Shown here piece after piece: positions 17,566-26,257 of a stretch of DNA of 64,000 nt. Position numbers and translations under genes: made by a program. The notes beneath the pieces were generated by a model. It ran no database searches. It worked only from the letters and a program-made list of their open reading frames with translations, and had not been told where the DNA came from. Origin of the DNA: Micromonospora coxensis (lineage in GTDB: Bacteria; Actinomycetota; Actinomycetes; Mycobacteriales; Micromonosporaceae); NCBI RefSeq assembly GCF_900090295.1, contig NZ_LT607753.1:1860001-1924000 (forward strand), given 5' to 3'. The first letter of the stretch is position 1; each line of letters opens with the position of its first letter.

Positions 17566-18519
17566 GTGATCACCGACGACTGCCTGCGCCCGCCGGTCCT
17601 GCGTCCCGGCGACACGGTCATGCTGGTGTCGCCGGCCGGGCCGACCCGGCCCGAGCGGGTGGCCCGGGGCGTCGAGCTGCTGACCGGCTGGGGGCTGCGC
17701 CCGGTGCTCGCCCCGAACGTGTACGCCCGGCGCGGCTACCTGGCCGGTGACGACGCGCTGCGCGCCGCCGACCTGAACACCGCCTTCGCCGACCCCGAGG
17801 TGCGCGGGGTGATCTGCACCCGGGGCGGCTACGGCGCGCAACGGGTGGTCGACCTGATCGACATGGCCGCGGTACGCCGGGACCCGAAGGTGGTGGCCGG
17901 CTTCTCCGACATCACCGCGGTGCAGTTCGCGCTCTGGCGGGGCGCCCGGCTGGCGAGCGTGCACGGGCCGGGCGCGGCCTGGCTGGACGAGCGCACCCCG
18001 CTCCGCTCGGCGGAGTCGCTGCACGCCGCGCTGATGAGCACCGCGCCGGTGACCGTCGCGGCGGTCGCCGAGGAGGAGACCTTCGGCGTACGGGTGCCGG
18101 GGCGGGCGGAGGGACCGCTGCTCGGGGGGAACCTCTGCCTGATCACCGCCTCGATCGGCACCCCGGACATGCCGGACCTCACCGGCGCGGTGCTGCTGGT
18201 CGAGGAGGTGCAGGAGCCGCCGTACAAGGTCGACCGGATGCTCACCCACCTGCGCCGGGCCGGGGCGCTGGACGGGATCGCCGGGGTGGCGGTGGGTCAG
18301 TTCACCGAGTGCGCCGACGGCTGGGACACCACGGTCGCCGACGTGCTCACCGAACGCCTCGGCGACCTGGGCGTCCCCGTCCTCGGCGGTCTGCCGATCG
18401 GGCACGGCGTCGGTCAGCTCACCGTGCCGGTCGGCCCACGCGCGGCCCTCGACGCCACCGCCGGCACCCTGACCGTCGCCCCCGCCGTCCGTGCGACGGG
18501 ATTGTCAGCGCATTCATAG
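17566..18519 (+). CDS. LD-carboxypeptidase (peptidase S66)
   Basis: 317 aa from GTG 17566. Family S66 enzymes cut the L-D bond of tetrapeptides during murein recycling; some members instead cleave microcin-type compounds. The Ser-Glu-His triad is visible: Ser114 in AGFSDITA, Glu213/214 in LVEEVQEPPYK and His280 in LPIGHG. VSPAGP near the N-terminus and CTRGGYGAQR near residue 88 are also family features. There is no signal peptide, so it is cytoplasmic. It is 28 nt downstream of the VOC gene but appears to have its own leaderless promoter. Confidence 0.92.
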   Translation: MITDDCLRPPVLRPGDTVMLVSPAGPTRPERVARGVELLTGWGLRPVLAPNVYARRGYLAGDDALRAADLNTAFADPEVRGVICTRGGYGAQRVVDLIDMAAVRRDPKVVAGFSDITAVQFALWRGARLASVHGPGAAWLDERTPLRSAESLHAALMSTAPVTVAAVAEEETFGVRVPGRAEGPLLGGNLCLITASIGTPDMPDLTGAVLLVEEVQEPPYKVDRMLTHLRRAGALDGIAGVAVGQFTECADGWDTTVADVLTERLGDLGVPVLGGLPIGHGVGQLTVPVGPRAALDATAGTLTVAPAVRATGLSAHS

Positions 18520-18595
18520 GGTCGGCACGGGTTCGTCCCAGGTATCGGGGTCACCGTCGGTCACGGCAACGCACACCGACGAGAGGAAGACACCG

Positions 18596-19042
18596 ATGTC
18601 CCGCACGATGTCGAAGAAACACCTGCTGGCCGGACTGGCCGCTGCCGGGGTGCTCGGCGTGGGGATCGCCGCCCCGACGGTCGCCTTCGCCGAGGACGCG
18701 ACCCCGTCGCCGAGCGCCGGCGCCACCCAGGAGACCGACCGGCAGGACCGCCGGGCGGAGCGGCAGGCCGAGTTCGCCGAGGCGCTGGCGAAGGAGCTGG
18801 GCGTCCCGACCGACAAGGTGACGGCGGCCCTGGAGAAGCTGCACGAGCAGCGCAAGGCCGACCGGCCGGAGCGTCCGTCGGCCGAGGACCGGCAGGCGAA
18901 GCTCAAGGAGCGGCTGGCCCAGGCGGTCGAGGACGGCAAGCTCACCCAGGACCAGGCCGACGCGATCACCGAGGCCGCCGAGTCCGGCGTCTTCCCGGGC
19001 CCGGGCGGCCGGCCCCACCACGGCGGCACGCCCGGCAGCTGA
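18596..19042 (+). CDS. Secreted helical protein, DUF2680-like
   Basis: 148 aa from ATG 18596 (GAGAGGAAG before it). A signal peptide is clear: KKHLLAGLAAAGVLGVGIAAP ending AFA|ED near residue 31. The mature part is charged and helical, rich in Lys, Arg, Glu and Asp, with two segments that look alike: EALAKELGVPTDKVTAALEK and RLAQAVEDGKLTQDQADAI. Such segments recur in small secreted DUF2680/YckD-type proteins of unknown role. The C-terminus is Gly/Pro/His-rich. It converges on the amylase gene. Confidence 0.75.
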   Translation: MSRTMSKKHLLAGLAAAGVLGVGIAAPTVAFAEDATPSPSAGATQETDRQDRRAERQAEFAEALAKELGVPTDKVTAALEKLHEQRKADRPERPSAEDRQAKLKERLAQAVEDGKLTQDQADAITEAAESGVFPGPGGRPHHGGTPGS

Positions 19043-19071
19043 CCGGGCGGCCCTCGCCCGGACGCGTCCCC

Positions 19072-19125
19072 GTTTGCGGCGTGTCGCGGTGTCCGAACGA
19101 GTGGACACCGCGACACGCCGCGAAC
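19072..19125. repeat. REP-like hairpin element, copy 1
   Basis: A 54-nt near-perfect palindrome: 23-bp stem (19072-19094 with 19103-19125, one T-G pair) and an 8-nt loop. The stem core is GCGGCGTGTCGCGGTGTCC. It sits between convergent genes and can terminate both. A related copy lies at 56010-56063. Confidence 0.88.
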
Positions 19126-19164
19126 CGGGAGCGGAGCTGTCCGTCCGGGCGGACGGGGGCGCTG

Positions 19165-22100
19165 TCAGCGCAGGTACGGCCCGTCGGTGCCGATCTTGCC
19201 CGGCGCGGGGTTGCCGGGCAGGTCGAGCACGTAGACGCGCAGGTTGCCCTTGCCGCTGACCGAGGCGGTGAGGGTGCCGTTGGTGACGGTCTTCACGTCT
19301 CCGGTGACGGCGTCGCGGTACGTGCCGTTCGGCACGCCGCTGAACGTCGCGCCCCCGGAGACGGTGACCAGCGCGAAGCTGTCCACCCCGCCGGCGGTGT
19401 ACCGGCGCTTGTACGCCATGCCGCCGCTGACCCCCTCGGTCGAGTACTGCCCCTTCTGCAGGGCGGGGATGGCCCGGCGGATCCGGTTGAGCCGCTGCAC
19501 GTGCTTGACCAGCGGCTTGTCCAGGGTGGCCGCGACCGCCCCGCTGGCGCTGCCGACCACCCCGAAGTCGCTGGCGGTGACGCTGCCCGCGAGGTGGTCG
19601 CCGTAGTAGGCCCGGCCGGTGGTGGCGAGCGGGCAGGTCGGCCCGCAGTCGATCTTCGCGCCCTTCTGGAACTCGATCTCCGAGCCGTAGTAGAGGGTGG
19701 GCACGCCCCGGAACGTCCACATCAGGCTCATGTTCTCCGCCCAGGCGTCGGTGCCCTCGGCGTAGCGGGTGCTCGACTTGTTCGGCCCGTAGTCGTGGCT
19801 GTCGACGTAGACGACGTTGTAGGTGGCGTCGTTGTAGCTGTCGTCGGAGTCCTTGCCGTTGCCGAACGCGTTGTGCGCGTCGCCGAAGTTCATGTGCATC
19901 CGCATGTCGATGACGTTCATGCCGGAGAACTTCGAGTGGTCCGGCGCGTGGTAGGTGTTGCCGCGCAGGAAGGCGTTGTCGCTGGTGGGCTGGCCGTTCG
20001 GGCCGAGCAGTTGCTCGTAGTCGTACTGCTCGATCGCGGCGCGCACGTCGTCCGGGCTGTACTCCTTGCGCTCCTTCCAGGTGAAGAACTGCGCGGAGTG
20101 GTTGACCGAGCCCCGGTTCCACTTGTCGTTGACGAAGGCGGCGACCTCACCGAAGACGTAGAAGTCCCTGCCCTTCTCGCCGTGCCGGGCGACCGCGTGC
20201 TGCTGGATGGCGGGCAGGAAGCGCCGGTTCCAGGTGACCCGGGGGATGTGCACGGCGGTGTCGACCCGGAAGCCGTCCACCCCCATGTCGATGTACCTGT
20301 TGTAGACGTCGATCAGGTACTGCTGGACGGTGGCGTTCTCGGTGTTGAAGTCGGCCAGGTCCTCGTGCAGCCAGCAGCTGCGCGAGTCCTCGCCCTCCCA
20401 GTTGCCGATCCAGCACTGGTGGTAGAGGTCGGCCGGGAAGAGCTTGCTGGTCGGGCTGGGCCACTGGCAGTGGTGGACGGTGTAGCCCTCCTGGCTGTAG
20501 GAGCCGTTCGGGGTGCCCCAGCGCAGGCACTGGTTGCCGGCCGGCGGGGTGGACGACCACAGGTCACCGGTGTACGGCCGGCCCTTGGCCTTGGCGTTCT
20601 GCGCGGCGGTCAGCGTCGGGTCGTTCCCGTCGTGCTCGACCATCGGGTCGTACTCCCGGCCGGCCTGCGGCTGGTCGTAGTACCACTTCCACTGCTCGTC
20701 GCGGGTGCCGTACACGGTCGGGGTGAACAGGCCCTTGGCGCCCCAGCGGGAGCTGTGGTTGTAGACCACGTCCTGGAAGATCTTGATGCCCTTGGCGTGC
20801 GCCGCGTTGATCAGCTGCTGGTAGCTCGCGCCCGGGCTCTCCAGGCGCGGATCGACCCGGTGGAAGTCCCAGCCGTGGTAGCCGTGGAAGTCGTAGTCGG
20901 AGCGGTTGAGCACCACCGGCGTGATCCAGATCGCGGAGAAGCCGAGCGCCTTGACGTAGTCCAGCTTGTCGATCAGGCCCTTGAAGTCGCCCCGGAACAT
21001 CGGGTCGTCGTTGGCCGCGTTGCCGGACTTCACGTGCTGGCTGCCGCCCCGGTTGTTGCCGCTGTCGCCGTCGGCGAACCGGGCGGTCATCACGAAGTAG
21101 ATGCTGTCCTCGCGCGGGTCGCCGCCGAGCGGGGAGCCACCGACCGGCGGCGCGGATCCGGTGGTCGCCGTCGCGGGCGCGCTCGCCGCCGACCGGTTGC
21201 CGGCCGCGTCGAGGGCCCGCACCGTCCAGGAGTACGCGGTGCGCGGCGCGAGGTCGTACGCGACGTGGCGGGTGGCGGTGGTGGTGACGGTGGCCGGGCC
21301 GGTCGTACCGCCGGTGCGGGTCACCTCGTACCCGGTCACCGCCCGGTCGTCGGTCGACGCGGTCCAGGCCAGCGTCACCGACAGCCCGTCGACGGCGGCG
21401 GTGAGCCCGCCCGGCACGGACGGCGCGGTGGTGTCCGGGGCGACGGGCACGCAGGGGTCGGCGGCGTTCGCGGTGACCACGCCGCCCTTGACCGTGCTAC
21501 GCCCGACGCCGATGGTGTAGTCGGCCCCGTTGTTGTTGTCCCAGGTGCCGGCGGTGTCGTTGAACGCGGCGGTGAGTCCGGTCGCGGCGCCGAGGCCGAC
21601 CGTCCGCTTCGCCCAGCCGGCGCAGGCCGCCTCCATGGCGACGCCCGGCGCCGTGGTCCAGGTGCCGCCGTTCGGCCGGTAGTGGATGTTCGCCGCGTTC
21701 CAGCCGCGCGTCGCGAGGTGGTAGTACACCTCGGCGGTGGCCCCGCCCGGGGACGGGCCGGCGCTGCTCGACGGGCTCGGTGACGGGCTCGCGGTGGCGC
21801 ACGGGTCACCGGAGCCGATCTTCCCGGCGGCCACGGTGACCGTGCCGGTGCCGAGCCGGTAGTTGGCGCCGTTGTTGTTGTCCCAGACGCCGGCGCCGTT
21901 GGTGAAGACGACCTGGAGTCCGCCGGCCGCGCCCAGGTCGACGGTCTTGCGCCGCCAGCCGGTGCAGGCGGCGTCCATGGCGACGCCCGGCACGGGGGTC
22001 CAGGCCGCGCCGTCGACGCCGTAGTGGATGTTGACCGAGGACCCCCAGGCCGCCGGGGGTTGGTAGTAGACGGTGACGGTGTTGGCCGCCGCCGCTGCGG

Positions 22101-22185
22101 TCAGCGGCAGCAGGCCGGCGGCCAGGCCGGCGACGAGCGCGAGCGCGCCCCACCGGCGACGGGTGGTGGTGATGGTCCGCCTCAT
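19165..22185 (-). CDS. Secreted alpha-amylase, CBM25-CBM25-FN3-GH13
   Basis: 1006 aa from ATG 22185 (AGGAGA, 6 nt spacing). Signal peptide 1-34, ending AAA|AN. Two CBM25 starch-binding modules at about 36-112 and 152-228 share NIHY, PGVAM and WDNNNG; a Pro/Ser linker lies between. A fibronectin type III domain covers about 254-343. The GH13 barrel starts near 358 and shows DVVYNH (472-477), the nucleophile Asp642 in GFRVD, the acid/base Glu680 in FGEV and DSHD with Asp798. A beta-sandwich C-terminal domain ends the protein. It should digest starch outside the cell. CTTGC-type inverted repeats upstream suggest control by a LacI/MalR-type repressor. Confidence 0.95.
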   Translation of the reverse strand: MRRTITTTRRRWGALALVAGLAAGLLPLTAAAAANTVTVYYQPPAAWGSSVNIHYGVDGAAWTPVPGVAMDAACTGWRRKTVDLGAAGGLQVVFTNGAGVWDNNNGANYRLGTGTVTVAAGKIGSGDPCATASPSPSPSSSAGPSPGGATAEVYYHLATRGWNAANIHYRPNGGTWTTAPGVAMEAACAGWAKRTVGLGAATGLTAAFNDTAGTWDNNNGADYTIGVGRSTVKGGVVTANAADPCVPVAPDTTAPSVPGGLTAAVDGLSVTLAWTASTDDRAVTGYEVTRTGGTTGPATVTTTATRHVAYDLAPRTAYSWTVRALDAAGNRSAASAPATATTGSAPPVGGSPLGGDPREDSIYFVMTARFADGDSGNNRGGSQHVKSGNAANDDPMFRGDFKGLIDKLDYVKALGFSAIWITPVVLNRSDYDFHGYHGWDFHRVDPRLESPGASYQQLINAAHAKGIKIFQDVVYNHSSRWGAKGLFTPTVYGTRDEQWKWYYDQPQAGREYDPMVEHDGNDPTLTAAQNAKAKGRPYTGDLWSSTPPAGNQCLRWGTPNGSYSQEGYTVHHCQWPSPTSKLFPADLYHQCWIGNWEGEDSRSCWLHEDLADFNTENATVQQYLIDVYNRYIDMGVDGFRVDTAVHIPRVTWNRRFLPAIQQHAVARHGEKGRDFYVFGEVAAFVNDKWNRGSVNHSAQFFTWKERKEYSPDDVRAAIEQYDYEQLLGPNGQPTSDNAFLRGNTYHAPDHSKFSGMNVIDMRMHMNFGDAHNAFGNGKDSDDSYNDATYNVVYVDSHDYGPNKSSTRYAEGTDAWAENMSLMWTFRGVPTLYYGSEIEFQKGAKIDCGPTCPLATTGRAYYGDHLAGSVTASDFGVVGSASGAVAATLDKPLVKHVQRLNRIRRAIPALQKGQYSTEGVSGGMAYKRRYTAGGVDSFALVTVSGGATFSGVPNGTYRDAVTGDVKTVTNGTLTASVSGKGNLRVYVLDLPGNPAPGKIGTDGPYLR

Positions 22186-22235
22186 GGTGGCTCTCCTGAC
22201 ACTCACGTCCGTGCGGGGGACGCAAGTAACTGAAG

Positions 22236-22258
22236 GCGTTGCAAGAACTTGCGAACGC
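22236..22258. promoter_or_regulatory. Candidate LacI/MalR-type operator before the amylase gene
   Basis: GCGTTGCAAG-AA-CTTGCGAACGC is an inverted repeat with CTTGC half-sites, 51 nt before the amylase start. Streptomyces amylase promoters carry similar CTTGCAG repeats bound by a LacI-family maltose repressor. Further CTTGCA at 22349-22354 points the same way. Confidence 0.45.
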
Positions 22259-22363
22259 GGTGCCAGGAAGTTACCAGCTTGAATGGGACGAAACTAGAGG
22301 TTCACAATCGACATACGCGAGGAATTTTGCGACCGATCACTGAAAGAGCTTGCACCTGCGGGA

Positions 22364-22379
22364 ATGCCTTGCGAGGCAT
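22364..22379. promoter_or_regulatory. Palindrome in the amylase/monooxygenase divergent region
   Basis: ATGCCTTGCGAGGCAT has perfect 6-bp arms around TGCG and contains CTTGCG. It lies 80 nt before the plus-strand monooxygenase start and 179 nt before the amylase start. The rest of 22186-22458 holds no gene. Confidence 0.4.
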
Positions 22380-22458
22380 GGACTCCTGCGGTGGTTGACC
22401 TGAAGTCCACTTGAGGTCCTACCGTGAGCGGCGTCGATACCGCACCGAGGAGGCGCTG

Positions 22459-22779
22459 ATGCCGGTGGTCTACCGCGTGGACAAGTTCCAGGTCCCCGAA
22501 GCCGTCCGGGACGAGTTCTGGGGACACGTACGCCGCACCCACGAGATCCTCCGCCACCAGCACGGCTTCCTCGACGACGCGTTGCTGGAGCAGCACTCCG
22601 GGCCCGGACGCTTCAACGCGGTGACGATCGTGCGCTGGTCGTCGGAGGACGACCTGCCGGCCGCCCGCGCGGCCGCCGAGGCGGGGCACCGGAAAGCCGG
22701 CTTCACCCCGGCCGCCTTCTTCGCGCGGACCGGCATCGAGGCCGACGTCGCCAACTACGTCGAGACGACGTCCGGCTGA
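22459..22779 (+). CDS. Antibiotic biosynthesis monooxygenase (ABM) family protein
   Basis: 106 aa from ATG 22459, with GAGGAGG shortly before it. It is a short ferredoxin-like alpha/beta barrel protein: VYRVDKFQVPEAVRDEFWGH at the N-terminus, then THEILRHQHGFLDDALLEQ and FNAVTIVRWSS. ABM proteins are cofactor-free oxygenases or small heme-handling and stress proteins. The neighbours (amylase, VOC) give no pathway. Divergent from the amylase gene across a 273-nt regulatory region. A strong hairpin follows. Confidence 0.75.
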   Translation: MPVVYRVDKFQVPEAVRDEFWGHVRRTHEILRHQHGFLDDALLEQHSGPGRFNAVTIVRWSSEDDLPAARAAAEAGHRKAGFTPAAFFARTGIEADVANYVETTSG

Positions 22780-22806
22780 CCCGGCACACCGGCCACCCGG
22801 ACGGCT

Positions 22807-22847
22807 CCGGGTGCGGTGGCCGCCGCTCACGCCACCACCGCACCCGG
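22807..22847. terminator. Bidirectional terminator hairpin
   Basis: A perfect 13-bp stem (CCGGGTGCGGTGG / CCACCGCACCCGG) with a 15-nt loop between the convergent ABM and VOC genes. Confidence 0.75.
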
Positions 22848-22855
22848 CCGCCGGC

Positions 22856-23227
22856 TCAGCCGCCGGCGGGCGGCGTGAAGACGCCGAAGTGGTTGCCGGT
22901 CGGGTCGAGCAGGTGGGCGAAGGTCAGTCCCTTGTCGTTCGACCGGGGCGGCACCAGGACCTTGCCCCCGGCGGCCTCGGCCTGCCGGCACGTTTGCGCC
23001 ACGTCGGCGACCTGGGCGTAGAAGACCGCGTAGTTCGGCGCGGCCCCGTTCGTCGCCCAGATCCCCCCGGCGATCCCCTGGTCGCCGCCGGCCCCGGTCA
23101 CCCGGTACGACCGCTCCGGCGTGCCCTGCTCCTCGAAGGTCCAGCCGAACAACTCGCCGTAGAAGCGCTGCGCCTCGTCCGGGCGGTCGGTGCCGATCTC
23201 GAACCAGGTCACGGGCGTGGTGGACAT
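22856..23227 (-). CDS. VOC family protein
   Basis: 123 aa, ATG 23227 preceded by AGGAGG. N-terminal VTWFEIGTDRPDEAQRFYGE and C-terminal HLLDPTGNHFGVF are typical of the CFP30B-like VOC group, common in actinobacteria. It is predicted cytoplasmic and of unknown substrate. The 211 nt before it (23228-23438) hold no gene I can support. Confidence 0.88.
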   Translation of the reverse strand: MSTTPVTWFEIGTDRPDEAQRFYGELFGWTFEEQGTPERSYRVTGAGGDQGIAGGIWATNGAAPNYAVFYAQVADVAQTCRQAEAAGGKVLVPPRSNDKGLTFAHLLDPTGNHFGVFTPPAGG

Positions 23228-23438
23228 GCTGCCTCCTGTTCCGCGCGCCGGCCCGGACGGCCGGCGTCGTCAGGAGTCAGCCTCGACCTCGTCCGCGACA
23301 CCGTCCTGTCGGTGTTTCCCGGGCGTCTCGTCTCACCTGCGCACCCGCCTCCGGCCGGCACAGCGAGGCCGACGCCCGGTCCCGACGGCCACCTCGGCCC
23401 CGGCGAACCTCCCCGGCCGGAGAACCTCCCGGTGCGCC

Positions 23439-24440
23439 CTATGCGACCTTGACGGCCAACTTCCCGACGTAGTGATCACTGAGGGCACGATGTGCGTCCC
23501 CGACCCGCTCCAGCGGAAAGGTCCGGGCGACGTGGACCACGAGGGAGTTCGCCTCGATGATCGCGTTCAGCCGATCGGTGGCGGCGCGGCTCCGATCTCC
23601 GTCGTAGTAGGAAACCGTCGCGTCCGGCGCCGTCACCGGCACGGGTAGGACACCATTCGGCCAGGCGATCCGCCCCGACTTCCTGATCGCGCGAAGGGAC
23701 CGTTCGGCGATCCCGCCTCCTGCGGTGACCAGCGCCGCGTCGAGGCCGCCCGGTGCGAACTCGTACGCCGCGGCCAACACGTCCTCCCTACGGCCGTCGA
23801 TGGCCCTCTCGGCCCCCAGCCGCCGGGCCAGGGCGACACCGTCGTCACCGGAGGCCACGGCCAGCACCCGGATGCCCCTGTGCCTCGCCAGTTGCACGGC
23901 CAGGTGGCCGATACCGCCGCTGGCCCCGAAGACCATGAGCGTCTCGTGCGACCGCAGGTCGAGCAGTTCGAGGCCGCTCAGTGCGGTCAGCGCGTCCCAT
24001 GCCATCGCGCCGGCCTGTTCGGTGGGCACCCGGTCGGGTACGCGCGCCACGAACTCCGCCTCGACGACGCCGTACTCGGCGTAGAAGCCCCCACGCGCCA
24101 CCGGCATCGTGGCCGCATAGACACGCTCGCCCACGTCGAACCCGGCGACGTTGCGCCCGACCGCGGCCACCGTGCCCGCGGCATCCCAGCCGAGGACGTA
24201 GGGGAAGGTCGTCGGGATGCCGAAGGCGCCGTCGAAGTCCCCCTTCCGCTCGGCCGCGTCCCAGGACCCGACCCCTGCGTACTCCACCCGGATGAGGACA
24301 TCGTCATCCCCGACCTCGGGGAGCGGTATCCGGCGCGACGAGAGTTCGTCGACGCCGCCGAATCGATCAAGGACGACCGCGTTCATCAGCGGCGGCTCCA
24401 CGATCACGCCACCAGCTGTGCGCTCGACTCTGCCGTTCAT
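23439..24440 (-). CDS. Zinc-less MDR-superfamily NADP-dependent oxidoreductase (quinone-oxidoreductase type)
   Basis: 333 aa from ATG 24440, which has GGGAGG just upstream; the frame is open further but lacks a ribosome site. GroES-like N-terminal domain with VEYAGVGSWDAAERKGDF and VLGWDAAGTV, then a Rossmann domain with VFGASGGIGHLAVQLA. The catalytic zinc cysteine and histidine of alcohol dehydrogenases are absent, as in quinone oxidoreductases. It would reduce quinone- or enone-type compounds with NADPH. The divergent MarR gene and two palindromes in between suggest induction by such compounds. Confidence 0.9.
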   Translation of the reverse strand: MNGRVERTAGGVIVEPPLMNAVVLDRFGGVDELSSRRIPLPEVGDDDVLIRVEYAGVGSWDAAERKGDFDGAFGIPTTFPYVLGWDAAGTVAAVGRNVAGFDVGERVYAATMPVARGGFYAEYGVVEAEFVARVPDRVPTEQAGAMAWDALTALSGLELLDLRSHETLMVFGASGGIGHLAVQLARHRGIRVLAVASGDDGVALARRLGAERAIDGRREDVLAAAYEFAPGGLDAALVTAGGGIAERSLRAIRKSGRIAWPNGVLPVPVTAPDATVSYYDGDRSRAATDRLNAIIEANSLVVHVARTFPLERVGDAHRALSDHYVGKLAVKVA

Positions 24441-24452
24441 CGACCCTCCCAT

Positions 24453-24469
24453 TTGATTGATCGAATCAA
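24453..24469. promoter_or_regulatory. MarR operator 1
   Basis: TTGATT-GATCG-AATCAA, an inverted repeat with 6-bp arms, 13 nt before the oxidoreductase start. Confidence 0.65.
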
Positions 24470-24489
24470 GGATCATTGGACCACAGTTA

Positions 24490-24504
24490 CTTGAGCCCAT
24501 CAAG
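24490..24504. promoter_or_regulatory. MarR operator 2
   Basis: CTTGA-GCCCA-TCAAG, arms of 5 bp. It lies where the -35 region of the MarR promoter would be (the -10 TAGACT is at 24522-24527), so binding would block the regulator's own transcription. Confidence 0.6.
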
Positions 24505-24521
24505 CATTAGGGGGATCCCGA

Positions 24522-24527
24522 TAGACT
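24522..24527 (+). promoter_or_regulatory. -10 hexamer TAGACT of a probable leaderless promoter
   Basis: TAGACT ends 7 nt before the ATG of the MarR gene; no Shine-Dalgarno sequence is convincing. Confidence 0.6.
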
Positions 24528-24534
24528 CGGAGCC

Positions 24535-24957
24535 ATGGCACTACCGAGCGGACCCGTGGCCACCTCGTCCGAGGCCGAGGCGGTCCTGTTCGATCTGGTC
24601 GACCTGTACGACCGCGCCTACCAGGCGGCCGCGGCCGAGTTGTCGCTCAGCTCGGCGCAGGCATGCCTGCTGGGGCGACTCGACGAGCGACGCGGCATGG
24701 GCGCCCTGGCCGACGAACTCGGCTGCGACGCCTCGAACATCACCCAGATCGTCGTACGTCTCGAAGCGCTCGGCCTCGTGACCCGCGAACGAGATCCCCG
24801 GGACCGCCGTGCGCGGCTCGTCGCGCGGACCCCCCGAGGAGACGAGATCAACCGGCGCTTCGCAGCCGCCTTCACCTTCGCCCGCACGACGGTCGGACGA
24901 CTGTCACCCCACGAACAGGATCAGTTGACGGCGCTGCTGCGCAAAGCGCTGGGCTGA
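24535..24957 (+). CDS. MarR family transcriptional regulator
   Basis: 140 aa from ATG 24535. The winged helix is clear: SSAQACLLGRLDE, MGALADELGCDASNITQIVVRLEALGLV and the wing RERDPRDRRARLVARTPRG. MarR proteins bind as dimers and release DNA on binding aromatic or redox-active compounds. The divergent oxidoreductase and the two TTGA/TCAA palindromes between them make it the likely regulator of both genes. Confidence 0.93.
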   Translation: MALPSGPVATSSEAEAVLFDLVDLYDRAYQAAAAELSLSSAQACLLGRLDERRGMGALADELGCDASNITQIVVRLEALGLVTRERDPRDRRARLVARTPRGDEINRRFAAAFTFARTTVGRLSPHEQDQLTALLRKALG

Positions 24958-24992
24958 CCCGCACCCGCGCCCCGCCCAACCAGCGACAAGGC

Positions 24993-25688
24993 TCAGACCA
25001 GGCTGAGCGGGCGGACGTCGCGCGCCCGCGGGATGTCGAGGTCCTCCATGCGCAGCTCCCGCCGCACCTCCTCGGCCAGCGACACCACGCCGAGGATCCG
25101 GTCGGTGCGGAAGCAGCGCAGCCCGTCGCGCAGCCGGCACCAGGCCACCAGGTACCAGTGCGTCGGGTTGCCGAGGTAGGCCAACGGCTCGACCTCCCGC
25201 ACCGAATCCGCGCCCGTGCGGTCGGCGTACCGCAGGCGGAGCACCCGGCCCGCGGCGACCGCGTCGGCGACGCGGGCCGGGACGGGCGTGGCCGGCCCGT
25301 CGCCGATCAGGTGCACCCGGCCGGCGAGCCGGTGCGCCTCCGCCGCGTCGGCGGCCGGCAGCACCGCGAGCAGCTTGCGCAGCGCGGTGTGCCCGGCCCC
25401 GGCGAACGGCGTGCCGCCGAGGCGGTGCAGTGCGACGGCCATCGCCACCGCCTCGGCGGCGGTCAGGTTGACCGGCGGCAGGGTGTGCGCGCGGTCGACC
25501 ACGTACCCGCCGGTGCGGCCCGGCTCGGCCCAGATCGGCACGCCGCCGGCCTGCAACGCGGTGATGTCCCGCTCGATGGTGCGGGTGCTCACCTCGAACC
25601 GCCCGGCCAGCCAGCGGGCGCTGCGCGGGCGCGGCGACACCGCCCGCAGCTCCTCGACCAGGGCGTAGAGACGGTCCGTGCGGTTCAC
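24993..25688 (-). CDS. HTH_11/WYL domain transcriptional regulator (YafY-type)
   Basis: 231 aa from GTG 25688. The N-terminal winged helix is SARWLAGRFEVSTRTIERDITALQAGGVPI. A WYL domain starts near residue 130 and contains HWYLVAWCRLRDGLRCFRTDRI. WYL domains bind nucleic acids or small ligands and are frequent in regulators of DNA-damage and defence genes, but also in ordinary metabolic regulators. It has its own leaderless promoter and no obvious partner. Confidence 0.93.
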   Translation of the reverse strand: MNRTDRLYALVEELRAVSPRPRSARWLAGRFEVSTRTIERDITALQAGGVPIWAEPGRTGGYVVDRAHTLPPVNLTAAEAVAMAVALHRLGGTPFAGAGHTALRKLLAVLPAADAAEAHRLAGRVHLIGDGPATPVPARVADAVAAGRVLRLRYADRTGADSVREVEPLAYLGNPTHWYLVAWCRLRDGLRCFRTDRILGVVSLAEEVRRELRMEDLDIPRARDVRPLSLV

Positions 25689-25694
25689 CCCGGC

Positions 25695-25700
25695 AGGCTA
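25695..25700 (-). promoter_or_regulatory. -10 hexamer TAGCCT of a probable leaderless promoter
   Basis: On the minus strand TAGCCT ends 6 nt before the GTG of the WYL regulator. Confidence 0.6.
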
Positions 25701-25723
25701 GGCCGGGGGTACGACAGCCGCGC

Positions 25724-26149
25724 TCAGGCGATGCAGGCGCAGACGATCAGCGCCGCGCCGAAGTGGGTGGCGGCGCTGACCCGGGCCGCCGGGTGCGGCT
25801 CGTCCGAGCAGATGATCTCGCCGAGCCGGCCCGGGGTCAGCAGGTCCAGCACGAAGAACGCCAGGGCCATGATCAGCAGGCCGATCAGCCCGAAGATCAC
25901 CGTGGAGGCGAGCCCCTTGGTGAAGTCGCTGTAGCTGGTCAGGATCGCGGTGAAGACGATCCCGGCGATGCCGAGCTGGTTGGCGGCCAGCAGCAGCGCC
26001 GCGTTGCCGTTGCGGCGCACCCAGATCAGCTCCCGCAGCCTCCCGGGCGTGAGCAGGTCGACCAACAGGAAACCGGCGGCCATCAGGGCGACACCGACCA
26101 CCCCGAACACCACGCTCTGCCACGCCCCGCTGAGCAGATCCTCCAGCAC
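25724..26149 (-). CDS. DUF350 family membrane protein
   Basis: 141 aa from the GTG at 26149, chosen because GGGAGG lies 6 nt before it; an earlier GTG at 26167 has none. Four membrane helices in two similar halves: VVFGVVGVALMAAGFLLVDLLTPGRLRELI and a second half with the same VFGLIGLLIMALAFFVLDLLTPGRLGEII. This internal duplication is typical of DUF350. Family function is unknown; members often neighbour stress or potassium-related genes. Here it lies between the WYL regulator and glnA2. Confidence 0.85.
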   Translation of the reverse strand: MLEDLLSGAWQSVVFGVVGVALMAAGFLLVDLLTPGRLRELIWVRRNGNAALLLAANQLGIAGIVFTAILTSYSDFTKGLASTVIFGLIGLLIMALAFFVLDLLTPGRLGEIICSDEPHPAARVSAATHFGAALIVCACIA

Positions 26150-26257
26150 CGACTGCCTCCCGACCACCCTCGTCCGGCAGGGGCGCCGGCACGGTGATCG
26201 AGACGATAGCGCCCACGCGCCACCACCGGCAGACCCGCACGGCCGAGACCGACCGGC

